Assembly (NCBI RefSeq): GCF_947503385.1
Contig: NZ_CANNDO010000004.1
Coordinates: 310,001-374,000, forward strand
Direction: 5' to 3'
Length of the DNA: 64,000 bases
Origin: an uncultured Tateyamaria sp.
GTDB taxonomy: Bacteria; Pseudomonadota; Alphaproteobacteria; Rhodobacterales; Rhodobacteraceae
The position numbers and the translations under genes are program-made. Every line of letters starts with the position of its first letter. The stretch's first letter is position 1. The notes under the pieces are model-generated. The model was not told where the DNA came from. It did no database searches and was given only the letters and a program-made list of their open reading frames with translations. This document shows, piece after piece, positions 53,681 to 63,049 of the stretch.

Positions 53681-54618
53681 GCTGCATCCTCGGGGCGCCA
53701 GCCGCCCGCGCGGGTCATCACAAAGGCGTCGGCGCATTGCTTGGCCAGCGCGCGCACGCGGCCGATATAGGCCTGCCGTTCGGTCACGGAAATCACGCCG
53801 CGCGCGTCCAGCAGGTTGAATATGTGCGAGGCCTTGATGCACTGATCATAGGCGGGGTGCGCCATGACGATGCGCTTGCCCGTTTTGGGGTCGTCGTGGG
53901 CCTGTGACAGGATCTTTTCGCACTCGGCCTCAGCCTCTTCGAACTGGCGCAGCAACACGTCGGTATTGGCCACGTCGAAATTCCAGCGGGCGTATTCCTC
54001 TTCGGTTTGCTTGAAGATGTCGCCATAGGTCAACGGGATCGGTGTCTGCGGATCGTTGAAGGGCATGTCCATGACGTGGTCGATGCCAAGGATATACATG
54101 GCAAGTCGTTCGAGCCCATATGTCAGCTCACCCGACACCGGATGGCAGTCATGCCCGCCCACCTGCTGGAAATAGGTGAACTGCGACACTTCCATGCCGT
54201 CGCACCAAACCTCCCAACCGAGACCCCAAGCGCCCAAAGTCGGGCTTTCCCAATCATCCTCGACAAAGCGGATGTCGTGCAGGGCCATGTCGACGCCGAT
54301 GGCTTCGAGCGATCCAAGATACAGTTCTTGCAGGTCGGGCGGCGATGGTTTGATCAGCACCTGATACTGGTAGTAATGCTGGAGCCGGTTCGGGTTCTCG
54401 CCATAGCGTCCGTCTGTCGGGCGACGCGACGGCTGCACATAGGCCGCAGCCCAAGGCTGCGCGCCCAGCGAGCGTAGCGTGGTGGCGGGGTGAAACGTGC
54501 CTGCGCCCACCTCCATGTCGTAGGGTTGCAACACCGCACAGCCTTTGGACGCCCAATAGGTCTGCAAGCGCAGAATAATCTCTTGGAACGACCGGGGGGC
54601 TTGGGACGTGGTGGACAT
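53677..54618 (-). CDS. glyQ: Glycine-tRNA ligase alpha subunit
   Basis: The 313-residue protein shows the GlyQ signatures [60 protein letters not shown] (motif 2) and [20 protein letters not shown], then [20 protein letters not shown] (motif 3). It carries the class II catalytic site that activates glycine. It is the first gene of the glyQ-VOC-DUF6446-glyS unit. The ATG at 54618 is 180 bases from the divergent pseudoprotease gene. Confidence 0.96.
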   Translation of the reverse strand: MSTTSQAPRSFQEIILRLQTYWASKGCAVLQPYDMEVGAGTFHPATTLRSLGAQPWAAAYVQPSRRPTDGRYGENPNRLQHYYQYQVLIKPSPPDLQELYLGSLEAIGVDMALHDIRFVEDDWESPTLGAWGLGWEVWCDGMEVSQFTYFQQVGGHDCHPVSGELTYGLERLAMYILGIDHVMDMPFNDPQTPIPLTYGDIFKQTEEEYARWNFDVANTDVLLRQFEEAEAECEKILSQAHDDPKTGKRIVMAHPAYDQCIKASHIFNLLDARGVISVTERQAYIGRVRALAKQCADAFVMTRAGGWRPEDAA

Positions 54619-54798
54619 GAAACGGGCCTTTGCGGGCTTGGGAATGCGCGTCTTTCCTACGGCGGTGCCCCGGGATGGTCAATTGCGCGCGAGGCGAATG
54701 CTGGTTCGGGTTTTCCACCATTTCCAAGCCTGTGCATTCCGGTTTATCGTGCGCCCAGAAATCAGAGCCTCAGGGCCGATCAAGGGGATGTACGGGTG

Positions 54799-56559
54799 AT
54801 GTGGAAACGGGTGGTTGCCCTGTGGGTGGTGCTGTGTGGCGTGACAGGGGCCGTTTGGGCGCAGGATGATGCGGTCTGGGTTCAGGTCGAGGCGCAACCA
54901 AACCTTGCCGACGCCACCGACCGCGCCCGCGTCTTTGCCGCTGATCTGCCAGACGTAAACGGCTTTGCCCTTGGGGGTGGCTGGTACGGAATTGCGCTGG
55001 GTCCCTATGCCCGCCCGGACGCTGAACAGGTGCTGCGCGTCTACCGTGCCGAAGGCGTGATCCCCCGTGACAGCTTTATCGCGCTATCGTCGAGTTTCCG
55101 TCAGCAGTTCTGGCCCATCGGGGCGAATGTGCTGGATCGGGGCGTGATCGACGCGCCCGCTGCCGTGACATCAGAATCGACCCCGGCCCCACCCCTTGCC
55201 CCGGCAGAACCTGAACCCGTGGTGCAGGCCCCGCCGCCGCCGGATGAAACACCCGCCGAAGCACAGCGCAGCGAACGCGCGCTGTCCCGCGAGGACCGCG
55301 AGGCGTTGCAGGTGGCGCTGCAATGGGCGGGCACCTATCCCGGTGCCATTGACGGTGCATTCGGGCGCGGCACGCGCAACGCCATGGCGGCGTGGCAAGA
55401 ACAAAAGGGATTTGAGGTCACGGGCATCCTGACCACCCAGCAACGGGTCGTATTGCTCAAGGATTATAACGCGGTGCTGGACGATCTGGGTCTTGCCGTG
55501 GTGCGCGACGACAGCGCGGGGATCGAGATCGCCCTGCCGACGGCGGTGGTCGCGTTCGAGAAATACGAATACCCCTTTGCCCATTACAGCGCGTCGGGTG
55601 ATCTCGAAGCCACGGTGCTGCTCATCAGTCAGGCGGGCGACCAGACCACACTCTTTGGCCTCTACGACATCATGCAGACGTTGGACATTGTGCCGCTGGA
55701 CGGCCCGCGCGACCGCGGCACCCGGTCGTTTACCATCAAGGGCGAGGATGAGACCCGCGTGTCCGAGACGCGCGTGCAGCTGGATGGTGGCGAGATCAAG
55801 GGTTTCACCCTTGTCTGGCCTGCGGGTGACGAGGCACGGCGCACGCGGCTGATCGATGAGATGGCCAAAAGCCTCGTGCGGTTTGACGGAACAATCTCGC
55901 CCGAGGCGGGCGCAGAAGAGCAGTCGATTGACCTCTTGGCCGGGCTTGCCGTGCGCAAGCCACGCCTGTCGCGGTCCGGGTTTTTCGTGGACAGCCGCGG
56001 CACCGTGATGACCACATCGCAGGCCGTACAAAGCTGTGCGCGCATCACCATCGACGGTGAGACAGACGCCGCCGTGCTGGCACAGGATGACGCGCGTGGC
56101 GTGGCCGTGTTGCGCCCCGAAAACGGGCTGGCACCTTTGGCCGTTGCGCGGTTCAGCGCATCGCCCCCCCGACTGGCCTCCGAAGTGGCGGCGTCGGGTT
56201 ACAGTTTTGAGGGGGTGCTGGGCGCGCCGTCGATGACCTTTGGCACGTTGAGTGACCTGCGCGGGTTGCAGGGTGAGCCCGATCTGGCGCGGCTGGCGCT
56301 GAACGTCCTGCCGGGCGATGCAGGCGGGCCGGTTCTGGATGCGGGCGGTGGCGTGCTGGGGATGCTGTTGCCTGCGCCCGAGACCGGACGCGCCCTGCCC
56401 GAAGGCGTCAGCTTTGCGCTTGACCGCGAGGCGTTGCAGGACGTGCTGGCGCAAGCGGGTATGGCCGCGGCCAACACCGACAGCGGCACCGCCATTGACC
56501 CCATCGACCTGACCGCCGCCGCAACCGGTATGACAGTGCTGGTCAGCTGCTGGGACTGA
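54799..56559 (+). CDS. Secreted peptidoglycan-binding protein with a degenerate trypsin-like domain
   Basis: The 586-residue precursor has a signal peptide (residues 1-22, VVALWVVLCGVTGAVWA). An N-terminal SPOR-like region follows (WVQVEAQPNLADATDRARVF), then a Pro/Glu-rich linker, a PG_binding_1 domain (ALQWAGTYPGAIDGAFGRGT), a middle domain, and a C-terminal trypsin-like fold. At the positions of the catalytic triad the sequence reads GTVMTTSQAVQSC where TAAHC is expected, and LPGDAGGPV where GDSGGP is expected. Histidine and serine are thus both missing, leaving only an aspartate candidate in DDARGVAVLRPE. It is therefore probably a non-catalytic periplasmic binding protein. Confidence 0.82.
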   Translation: MWKRVVALWVVLCGVTGAVWAQDDAVWVQVEAQPNLADATDRARVFAADLPDVNGFALGGGWYGIALGPYARPDAEQVLRVYRAEGVIPRDSFIALSSSFRQQFWPIGANVLDRGVIDAPAAVTSESTPAPPLAPAEPEPVVQAPPPPDETPAEAQRSERALSREDREALQVALQWAGTYPGAIDGAFGRGTRNAMAAWQEQKGFEVTGILTTQQRVVLLKDYNAVLDDLGLAVVRDDSAGIEIALPTAVVAFEKYEYPFAHYSASGDLEATVLLISQAGDQTTLFGLYDIMQTLDIVPLDGPRDRGTRSFTIKGEDETRVSETRVQLDGGEIKGFTLVWPAGDEARRTRLIDEMAKSLVRFDGTISPEAGAEEQSIDLLAGLAVRKPRLSRSGFFVDSRGTVMTTSQAVQSCARITIDGETDAAVLAQDDARGVAVLRPENGLAPLAVARFSASPPRLASEVAASGYSFEGVLGAPSMTFGTLSDLRGLQGEPDLARLALNVLPGDAGGPVLDAGGGVLGMLLPAPETGRALPEGVSFALDREALQDVLAQAGMAAANTDSGTAIDPIDLTAAATGMTVLVSCWD

Positions 56560-56681
56560 CGGGTCGCTAAAACTGTCGACAGGTGATCATGGGCCGTTAA
56601 GGCCGTTTTAACGGCGGTGCGGGCATTGCTGCTGGTGAGGCGTGGGGGCGCTGACCAGTCATCAGTGAACGGAGTGTCGTC

Positions 56682-56945
56682 ATGTTGAAATTCTTGCTCA
56701 AATCCTTGGCCCTTGGGGCCGCCTTTGTCATGCCCGTGGCCGCCGCCGCCAGTGTCGCGACGCCGCCTGCATCCTTTCAGGGGCAGTGGTGGACGCACCC
56801 GGCGGGTTGCGAATACAGCCGTGCGGGCCGCCCCGGCGAAACCGTGTGGTTTCTGATCGTCAATACCGCCAAACCCGGTTGCCCGACCTACATCGCCACA
56901 AAAACGTGGGGCGACGTCTACAAAGCTCAGGGTCCCAAGATGTGA
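56682..56945 (+). CDS. Small secreted protein of unknown function
   Basis: The 87-residue precursor has a signal peptide (residues 1 to ~23, LLKSLALGAAFVMPVAAAAS). The mature ~64-residue part includes FQGQWWTHPAGCEYSRAGRP and IVNTAKPGCPTYIATKTWGD with two cysteines that could form one disulfide. No family is recognised. It is downstream of the pseudoprotease gene in the same orientation after 122 bases. GGAGTGTCGTC precedes the ATG. It is followed by the convergent ThDP-enzyme gene and its 3' repeat. Confidence 0.75.
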   Translation: MLKFLLKSLALGAAFVMPVAAAASVATPPASFQGQWWTHPAGCEYSRAGRPGETVWFLIVNTAKPGCPTYIATKTWGDVYKAQGPKM

Positions 56946-56957
56946 CCGACGACAGGA

Positions 56958-57004
56958 CCGGGGGTTCTACCCCCGGACCCCCGTGGTATTTCTAGTCAGA
57001 AGAA
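56958..57004 (-). repeat. 3'-end repeat element with GC hairpin, copy C (at the end of the ThDP-enzyme gene)
   Basis: Read with the gene, TTCTTCTGAC forms the last codons, TAG is the stop, and AAATACCACGGGG with a hairpin CCGGGGG-TAGAA-CCCCCGG follows. The repeat thus reaches into the coding sequence in this copy. Confidence 0.8.
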
Positions 57005-58590
57005 GCTGTGATGTCCGGTGTGACATGGATCAGTGTTGGCCCGTCTGCTTCAAATGCGGCGCGGACAGCCTCCTGCATGTGCGACAGTGATTTTGGCGCT
57101 GCGGCATAGGCGCCGAATGCCTCCGCCAGTTTGCAGAAATCCGGATTGCGCGCGACAACGGCGTTGGGCGCAATCTGGGCCCGCACCATGCTGTCTTCGA
57201 TTTCCTTGAGCTTGCCGTTGTCCCACAGGATGATGGGCAGGGGCAGGCCCAGTTCGACCGCGACGCCCAGTTCAGCCATGGTGTAGTGAAAGCCGTAGTC
57301 GCCGATGATGGCCATGGTGGGCTGTCCCTTGCGGGCAACAGCCCCGCCGATGGCGGCGGGTGTGGCGTATCCCAGGGTGCCGAAACCGGTGGGGTGGTGC
57401 CACCCGCCAGGCGCATGGTTTTCCTGCCAGACCTCAAGGGCCGCATAGGCAAGCTGTGTCATGTCAGAGTAGACGACTGTGTTTTCTGACACAGCCTCCT
57501 GCAAGGCGTCGATCACGGGCAATAGGCTCGGTCGCTCTGCGTCGATCTGGGCTCGCCACCGTTTTCGTGCTTTTGTGACCTCGCGGCGGGTCCAATCGGT
57601 TTCAACCACCCTCTCTTGCGCGACAGCACCCAATCGGTCTTCCACACACTCGAGGAACGCATCGGACCTGCACCACAAAAAGGCGGTCGCATCGGCTGCC
57701 CGTCGCGCCGGATCAAGGCTAATTTGGATGCAATCGCCCTGTATGCCGGTTTTTTCACGCCAAATCTCTGTCTCTGGCAGATGTGTTCCCAACAGAACAA
57801 CCAGATCTGCACGACCGAGAACGTCGGCGCTCTCGGGGCGGCCAAGGCAAGTTCCAAAATTCAACGCGGATTTCCCTGCCATCCCGCGACCACTGAATGT
57901 TTCGATACAAGCCGCTTTGAGCCGAGAGAACAGCCTCTGCCTCCCCAGTTGTAGAAAGCCCGCCTCCGCGCCGAGAACAAAAAGTGGTCGCTTTGCCTGC
58001 AAAACGGCATCGCCCCAGCTGAAACCAAGACGCCCGGAAGGCACGGAGGGCCAAAGGCCGCGCGCAGGTGGCGGCGCGACCGATGTCTGTAACAGCGATA
58101 TCGGGATCTGAATGTGTTTGGGGGCTGATCTGTACGCGCTGAATTCCGCAAACGCGCGATCGATCAGGGCATAGGCCGCCTCCGCCGTACGCGCCTCCTC
58201 CGACCAGTCGCAGACCGTTTCAGCGGCAGCACGCTGATCCTTCATCTGGTGCAACTGTCCCTTGGTCGCCGCAGTTTCATCAAGGCACGACGAAATCACC
58301 AGCATCGGCACGCTGTCGCTATACGCCTGTCCCATCGGCGTCATGATGTTGGTCAATCCCGGTCCAGTGATGACGTAGGCCACGCCCGGCTTGCCGGTTG
58401 CCCGCGCATAGCCGTCCGCCATGAACCCCGCGCCCTGTTCGTGGCGGGCCAGCACATGGGTGATCCCCGCCTCTTCGATCCCGCGATACATTTCCTGATT
58501 GTGTACGCCGGGAATGCCGAAAATGACGTCAACCCCCCGATCCTTCAGCATGTGAGAGATTTGCGCGCCAAGCGGACGGGTTTGCGACAT
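56992..58590 (-). CDS. ThDP-dependent enzyme, acetolactate synthase/2-oxoacid decarboxylase family
   Basis: The 532-residue protein has the three ThDP-enzyme domains. The Pyr domain holds the activating glutamate in VLARHEQGAGFMADGYARAT. The middle FAD/ADP-type domain runs from about 190. The PP domain contains GTLGYATPAAIGGAV and GDYGFHYTMAELGVAVELGL followed by LWDNGKLKEIEDSM, which is the metal-diphosphate motif GD(Y)G...N. I associate the N terminus with proteins named 5-guanidino-2-oxopentanoate decarboxylase (AruI-like), but acetolactate-type or other carboligations remain possible. No ilvN-type small subunit is adjacent. Its start touches the stop of trkH. The 3' end includes copy C of the repeat. 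Confidence 0.82.
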   Translation of the reverse strand: MSQTRPLGAQISHMLKDRGVDVIFGIPGVHNQEMYRGIEEAGITHVLARHEQGAGFMADGYARATGKPGVAYVITGPGLTNIMTPMGQAYSDSVPMLVISSCLDETAATKGQLHQMKDQRAAAETVCDWSEEARTAEAAYALIDRAFAEFSAYRSAPKHIQIPISLLQTSVAPPPARGLWPSVPSGRLGFSWGDAVLQAKRPLFVLGAEAGFLQLGRQRLFSRLKAACIETFSGRGMAGKSALNFGTCLGRPESADVLGRADLVVLLGTHLPETEIWREKTGIQGDCIQISLDPARRAADATAFLWCRSDAFLECVEDRLGAVAQERVVETDWTRREVTKARKRWRAQIDAERPSLLPVIDALQEAVSENTVVYSDMTQLAYAALEVWQENHAPGGWHHPTGFGTLGYATPAAIGGAVARKGQPTMAIIGDYGFHYTMAELGVAVELGLPLPIILWDNGKLKEIEDSMVRAQIAPNAVVARNPDFCKLAEAFGAYAAAPKSLSHMQEAVRAAFEADGPTLIHVTPDITASSD

Positions 58591-60036
58591 TCAGGCCCTC
58601 CAGAAGCCAACAGTGAAAATGACATAGACGGCCATCAGTTCGAGCCGCCCGATTAGCATGGCCGCACTCAGCAACCACTTGGCCGTGTCATTGAGCCCCG
58701 CAAAATTGCCCGCCGGGCCAATCTGATCCCCAAGGCCCGGTCCGATATTGGCCAACGCGGTTGCCGCACCGGAAATCGACGTGACAAAATCGAGTCCGGT
58801 CATGGCCAGCCCAACCGACAGGACGCCCAAAGTCACCACGAAGAACATAAAAAACGACATGACCGAGTTCAGCACGTCCTCACCCACCGGTCGGCCCGCG
58901 TAGCGCGGGGTAAAGATGCCATGGGGGCTGCGGGTCTTTTGCAACTGGGCGCGGATGGAAGCAAAAAGAAGCTGATACCGAAAAATCTTGATCGAACAAG
59001 CGGTTGAGCCCGCACAGCCCCCGATCAACCCGGTAAAGAACAGAACGGCCACAGCAAACCCACCCCACTGCATGTAATCGGCATTGGCGTAGCCTGTGCC
59101 TGTCATCAGCGACACGGTGTTGAACAGAGCGGTGCGAAAGGCAGGCTCGGTCACGTTTTCGGTGCGGATGACATTGGACAACGCGATCAATGTGACAACG
59201 GCAAGCGCGGTCAGGAGAAAGACATGGATTTGCGTGTCATGCAGCAGGGGCCGGGCCGTCCCCGCGCTAAGCTGGACAAAGCGGACAAAGGGCAACGCCG
59301 CAAGGATCATGAACACGCAGGCCACGTAGGACGCAGCAGGGCCGAAGGCGGCAAAAGACGCGTCGTAATTGGCAAACCCGCCGGTGGCGATCGTGGTCAT
59401 CGCATGGACGGTCGCGTCAAATGCGTTCATGCCTGCCCCGATATAGCCCAATGCACAAATCAGGGTGAGCGCGAGGTAGATGACCGAGATGCGGCTGGCA
59501 ATCTCGGTTGCGCGCGGCAGAATTTTACCAAAAGTGTCAAAGGCTTCGGTGCGGAATATCTGCATCCCACCCACCCGCAATTCGGGCAAGAACACCATCG
59601 CGACAACGATGATACCGATGCCGCCCAGCCATTGCAGAATGCCGCGCCACAGCAAAAGCCCTTTGGGCAACTCTTCGAGCCCCGACAGCACGGTAGATCC
59701 CGTGGTGGTCAGGCCCGACATCGCCTCAAAGAACGCATCGACATAGCGCGCCTCCGTCGCGCCAAACCAGAAGGGCAGCGCGCCGAACACGGGCAGCGCC
59801 AGCCAGACCCCGGTGGTCAGCAAAAAGGTTTGCTGGATACTCAGACCTTCGCGCACGCTGTTGGCACAGCTCAGCGACAGGACACCGCCGATCAGCAGTG
59901 TGATCATCGCGCTTTCGGCAAAGACGAACCAGTGGCCGCGCCCTTCGGCGAGGTCCACGAGCATCGGCAGAAGCATGGCCGCGCCCAACACGGCGACCAG
60001 CAGGCCAATCACATATCCAACAGGGCGCAAGTCCAT
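58591..60036 (-). CDS. trkH: TrkH-family potassium uptake protein
   Basis: The 481-residue membrane protein has the four M1-P-M2 repeats of the Trk/Ktr family. The selectivity filter segments are SGLTTTGSTVL, TTIATGGFANYD, LMTGTGYANADY and ALANIGPGLGDQ, each around a conserved glycine. It moves K+ (with H+ or Na+) inward, gated by a cytoplasmic TrkA, which is not in the window. The gene starts at 60036 and is directly followed by the ThDP-enzyme gene without a gap, suggesting co-transcription without obvious functional link. Confidence 0.94.
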   Translation of the reverse strand: MDLRPVGYVIGLLVAVLGAAMLLPMLVDLAEGRGHWFVFAESAMITLLIGGVLSLSCANSVREGLSIQQTFLLTTGVWLALPVFGALPFWFGATEARYVDAFFEAMSGLTTTGSTVLSGLEELPKGLLLWRGILQWLGGIGIIVVAMVFLPELRVGGMQIFRTEAFDTFGKILPRATEIASRISVIYLALTLICALGYIGAGMNAFDATVHAMTTIATGGFANYDASFAAFGPAASYVACVFMILAALPFVRFVQLSAGTARPLLHDTQIHVFLLTALAVVTLIALSNVIRTENVTEPAFRTALFNTVSLMTGTGYANADYMQWGGFAVAVLFFTGLIGGCAGSTACSIKIFRYQLLFASIRAQLQKTRSPHGIFTPRYAGRPVGEDVLNSVMSFFMFFVVTLGVLSVGLAMTGLDFVTSISGAATALANIGPGLGDQIGPAGNFAGLNDTAKWLLSAAMLIGRLELMAVYVIFTVGFWRA

Positions 60037-60079
60037 TGTCGCTCAGCGTTGGAGGCAGTGATAGCCGGTGTCAAGCAAG

Positions 60080-60100
60080 CCCCGGCGATCCACGCCGGGG
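60080..60100 (-). terminator. GC hairpin after the DUF1127 gene
   Basis: CCCCGGCG and CGCCGGGG pair perfectly with a 5-base loop 10 bases after the DUF1127 stop. On the minus strand CTTGCTTG follows, a weak T-rich stretch. Confidence 0.65.
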
Positions 60101-60110
60101 CCGTGCCGAT

Positions 60111-60329
60111 TTAGCAGTACATCAGGTCGCGGAACACGTAAGACGCGATGTCCTGACGACGCAGGCCCATTTCGGCCAGTTCGGCGTCGGATTTGGCGTT
60201 CAGCGCATCAATCCGGCGCATCCGCACTTCGGCGGCAGCGGACAACGTCATGGCCTCACCGACCATGGAAAAGAAGTTTTTGATCGACGCCCAGACGGAT
60301 GTGGGCTGATTTGTGGCAGCATAGGCCAT
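60111..60329 (-). CDS. DUF1127-domain small protein
   Basis: The 72-residue protein carries the DUF1127 motif near its C terminus (RRIDALNAKSDAELAEMGLR then RQDIASYVF). Basic DUF1127 proteins act in RNA turnover or phosphate and carbon adaptation in some Alphaproteobacteria; this one has a longer N-terminal part. CGAGGTG precedes the ATG at 60329. The gene stands alone and has its own terminator. Confidence 0.9.
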   Translation of the reverse strand: MAYAATNQPTSVWASIKNFFSMVGEAMTLSAAAEVRMRRIDALNAKSDAELAEMGLRRQDIASYVFRDLMYC

Positions 60330-60461
60330 GGAACACCTCGCAATGTGTGCGGTTAAAGCTGTTCCTCCCTTGTGCGTCTTACATGCGCCCGAGGGTGCCG
60401 AATGACAAATGCCAATGCTGCATAGCGGCGTTGCACCGCATTAATGACCGGAAAACAAAAG

Positions 60462-60487
60462 AAAAAGGCGCGCAGAATATGCGCGCC
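60462..60487 (-). terminator. Intrinsic terminator of folE2
   Basis: On the minus strand GGCGCGCA-TATTC-TGCGCGCC forms a perfect 8-bp stem followed by TTTTT, 24 bases after the folE2 stop. Confidence 0.9.
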
Positions 60488-60510
60488 TTTGTCATAAGAC
60501 AGGGGATGGT

Positions 60511-61611
60511 TCAGCCGACGTGGAACAGCGTCGCGAACATGCGCGGGTCGATACTGTCGTTGGCAAAAGTGTCGCCTTCGGTCAGCACGGACACCGCGTC
60601 GTGACTGTGCAGGCTTTCCTGATGGCTGGCCACGACACGGAAATCGCCGATGCGCACGTCTGCCAGCAGCTGTTCACAGAACAGCCGCGCAGCGTCCTCG
60701 ACAAAGATCGGGTTGGCCGCGTTCAGTTCGGCAAAGGCCTGTTCGTCCTCGCGCTTGACCATGACTTGCGTCTCGGTGGGCACCGCACGGCGGCACGCTT
60801 CAATCAGGTCCTCGAACCAGACGGTATCCGTATCCTCATCCACCACCACGCTGATACGCGCGACAGAGCGCTGCGAATGCGGCGTGGCCAGTTGTCCACG
60901 GGTCGCACGAGCATGTTCGCTCAGCTCCAGCGAGCAGGGGCATGTGGACGAATAGACATAATCCAGATGGACGATCCGCTTGCGCACGCCCGCCTGCTCA
61001 ACCAGTTCCAGCGCGATGTCGTAATACTGGTAGCCCGACAGGCCCGACCGCAGGCTTTCCACCTTCATCGGGAAGGAAAAGCGCATCTGGATGCGGGCGT
61101 CAAAGCTCTCGAGATCGGCTTTGTAGTCGTCCAGCGCCGCCTCGATCACGCCAAAGGAAAACGTGCGCTCGGCATGTTTGTAGAACGAGCGCATGATGCG
61201 GGACATATTGATGCCCTTCTTGTCCGCCTCAAGGCTCACCGTACCGGTCACGGATGTTTCCAGTGTCAGCGGACCATTGTCGCGCGTCGCCACTTGCAAT
61301 GGCAGACGGAAATTCGAGATGCCCACATGCTGGATTTGCTGGTTTGCACCCCGGATCAGGCTGCTGGGACCATTCTGCAAATCCGGCAGCGTGTCCTTGT
61401 ATGCCGCGTCCGCCGCGAAATCCTCGGGATAGTCGCGGGCAAAAGACGGGTAATCCGCCGCCTTGCCGGGCACGAGGCGCGCCACAGACGGGTCAAGTTC
61501 AATGATTTCGGTCGTCGAGGCCTGTTTGGCCCAACGGCGGAGCAGGTCCAGCGCTGCTTCTGCCTCATCACGTTCGGGTATTGCGGTCAGTGTGGGCGTA
61601 TGAATGTTCAT
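60511..61611 (-). CDS. folE2: GTP cyclohydrolase FolE2 (type IB)
   Basis: The 366-residue protein carries the GCYH-IB signatures HVGISNFRLPLQV, the MSR segment in KKGINMSRIMRSFYKHAE, SSTCPCSLELSEHARATRG with the metal-binding cysteine and histidine region, and VRIGDFRVVASHQESLHSHD near the end. It makes 7,8-dihydroneopterin triphosphate, the first step of folate synthesis, and would feed the folB-folP genes at 45027-46939. FolE2 enzymes work with metals other than zinc. In its leader the arms GTGTGGG and CCCACAC flank a 17-base loop, a possible regulatory hairpin. A strong terminator follows. Confidence 0.95.
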   Translation of the reverse strand: MNIHTPTLTAIPERDEAEAALDLLRRWAKQASTTEIIELDPSVARLVPGKAADYPSFARDYPEDFAADAAYKDTLPDLQNGPSSLIRGANQQIQHVGISNFRLPLQVATRDNGPLTLETSVTGTVSLEADKKGINMSRIMRSFYKHAERTFSFGVIEAALDDYKADLESFDARIQMRFSFPMKVESLRSGLSGYQYYDIALELVEQAGVRKRIVHLDYVYSSTCPCSLELSEHARATRGQLATPHSQRSVARISVVVDEDTDTVWFEDLIEACRRAVPTETQVMVKREDEQAFAELNAANPIFVEDAARLFCEQLLADVRIGDFRVVASHQESLHSHDAVSVLTEGDTFANDSIDPRMFATLFHVG

Positions 61612-61773
61612 AAAGTAGCCCCCCTTTCATTTTGCGTGTGGGTCAAAGATATGTCCCCGCCCACACTTTTCCAATCACACTTACAATTACGTGTGCTGGT
61701 GAAACATGGATGACAAAAACCTCCAGAAAGATGCCGCCGCAATGCTGCGGCTGCATCGTGCACTATATTGCTT

Positions 61774-62961
61774 TTATTGCGCTTTTTCCAGCGCCTGCAT
61801 AACGTCTTCAATCAAATCGCCAGCATCTTCAAGGCCTACGGACATGCGTACGAGGCCGGGCGTGATGCCCAGTGCATCCTTCTGATCCTGCGGCAAACGC
61901 TGGTGGGTGGTGGTCGCCGGGTGGGTCAGAATCGATTTGGCATCGCCAAGGTTGTTGGAAATCACGGGGATGGTCAGCGCGTTGAGGAATTTGAACGCCG
62001 CCGTCTGCCCGCCGCTGAGGTCCAGCGACAGCACCGTGCCCCCCGATCCGCCCATTTGCGCCTGTACCAGCGCGTGCTGGGCATGGCTGGGGTGGCCCGG
62101 ATAGAGCACCCGCGCCAGAGCCGCGTGCCCCTGAAGCGCATCAGCCAATGCACGGGCGGAACCCGCCTGCGCACGCACCCGCAGATCGAGTGTCTCAAGC
62201 CCCTTGAGCAGGACCCAAGCCGTGAACGGCGACATGGAACCGCCGGTGTGCTTCATGTAGGGCTCAACCGTTTTGCGGATGAACTCTTGGGTGCCGAGGA
62301 TAACGCCGCCCAAGGTGCGCCCCTGCCCGTCCATATGCTTGGTCGCGGAATAGATGACCACGTCAGCGCCTTGGGCAAAGGCGTCGGAATAGACCGGCGT
62401 GGCAAAGACGTTGTCGACCAGCACCGTCGCGCCCACCGCGTGCGCCAGTTCCGAGACGGCAGTAATGTCCACCACCTCCAGCGTCGGGTTCGAGATCGAT
62501 TCAAAGAACACAGCCCGCGTGCCCGGCGAGATCGCCGCGCGCCACTGGTCCAGATCCGTGCCGTCGACGAATTCCACCTGGACCCCGTAGCGGGTCAGGA
62601 TGTCTTCGAGCACGTAGAGGCACGAACCAAACAGCGCCCGCGCCGACACAACCCTGTCGCCTGCCTTGAGCATGGACATCAGCGCACCGGACACTGCCGC
62701 CATGCCGGACGCGGTGGCAAAGCCGTCTTCGGCCCCTTCGAGTGCGGCAATGCGGTCCTCGAACATCGCCACGGTCGGATTGCCGTAGCGGGCATAGATA
62801 AACTCGTCCTCGCCCGCCGCCTCGAACCGCTGCGCTGCGGCCTCGGCGCTGTCATAGACGAACCCTTGGGTCAAAAAGATCGCTTCGCTCACCTCACCGT
62901 ACTGGCTGCGGCGCACGCCACCATGCACGGCACGGGTGCGGGGATGCCAATCATCGCTCAT
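61774..62961 (-). CDS. metZ: O-succinylhomoserine sulfhydrylase
   Basis: The 395-residue Cys/Met-metabolism PLP enzyme has ARYGNPTVAMFEDRIAALEG, LVDNVFATPVYSDAFAQGAD and YSATKHMDGQGRTLGGVILG, which contains the PLP lysine, and SLGDAKSILTHPATTTH-like C-terminal residues (NNLGDAKSILTHPATTTHQR). It forms homocysteine from O-succinylhomoserine and sulfide. GGAG six bases before ATG 62961 favours this start over ATG 62973. A SAM-II-type riboswitch, a terminator and a further hairpin (62978-63000) precede it, so expression should fall when SAM is abundant. Confidence 0.93.
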   Translation of the reverse strand: MSDDWHPRTRAVHGGVRRSQYGEVSEAIFLTQGFVYDSAEAAAQRFEAAGEDEFIYARYGNPTVAMFEDRIAALEGAEDGFATASGMAAVSGALMSMLKAGDRVVSARALFGSCLYVLEDILTRYGVQVEFVDGTDLDQWRAAISPGTRAVFFESISNPTLEVVDITAVSELAHAVGATVLVDNVFATPVYSDAFAQGADVVIYSATKHMDGQGRTLGGVILGTQEFIRKTVEPYMKHTGGSMSPFTAWVLLKGLETLDLRVRAQAGSARALADALQGHAALARVLYPGHPSHAQHALVQAQMGGSGGTVLSLDLSGGQTAAFKFLNALTIPVISNNLGDAKSILTHPATTTHQRLPQDQKDALGITPGLVRMSVGLEDAGDLIEDVMQALEKAQ

Positions 62962-63002
62962 CATCAACTCCATCGCGGGCCTGAAATGCGGGGTCAGGCC
63001 AC

Positions 63003-63037
63003 AAAAAACCCCCAGACGCGGTCAAGCGAAAGGGGGG
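63003..63037 (-). terminator. Leader terminator between the SAM-II riboswitch and metZ
   Basis: On the minus strand CCCCCC and GGGGG pair across an 18-base linker and are followed by TTTTTT. It begins about 13 bases after the riboswitch core, so it can serve as the expression platform. Confidence 0.75.
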
Positions 63038-63049
63038 CTTTCATCCTGA

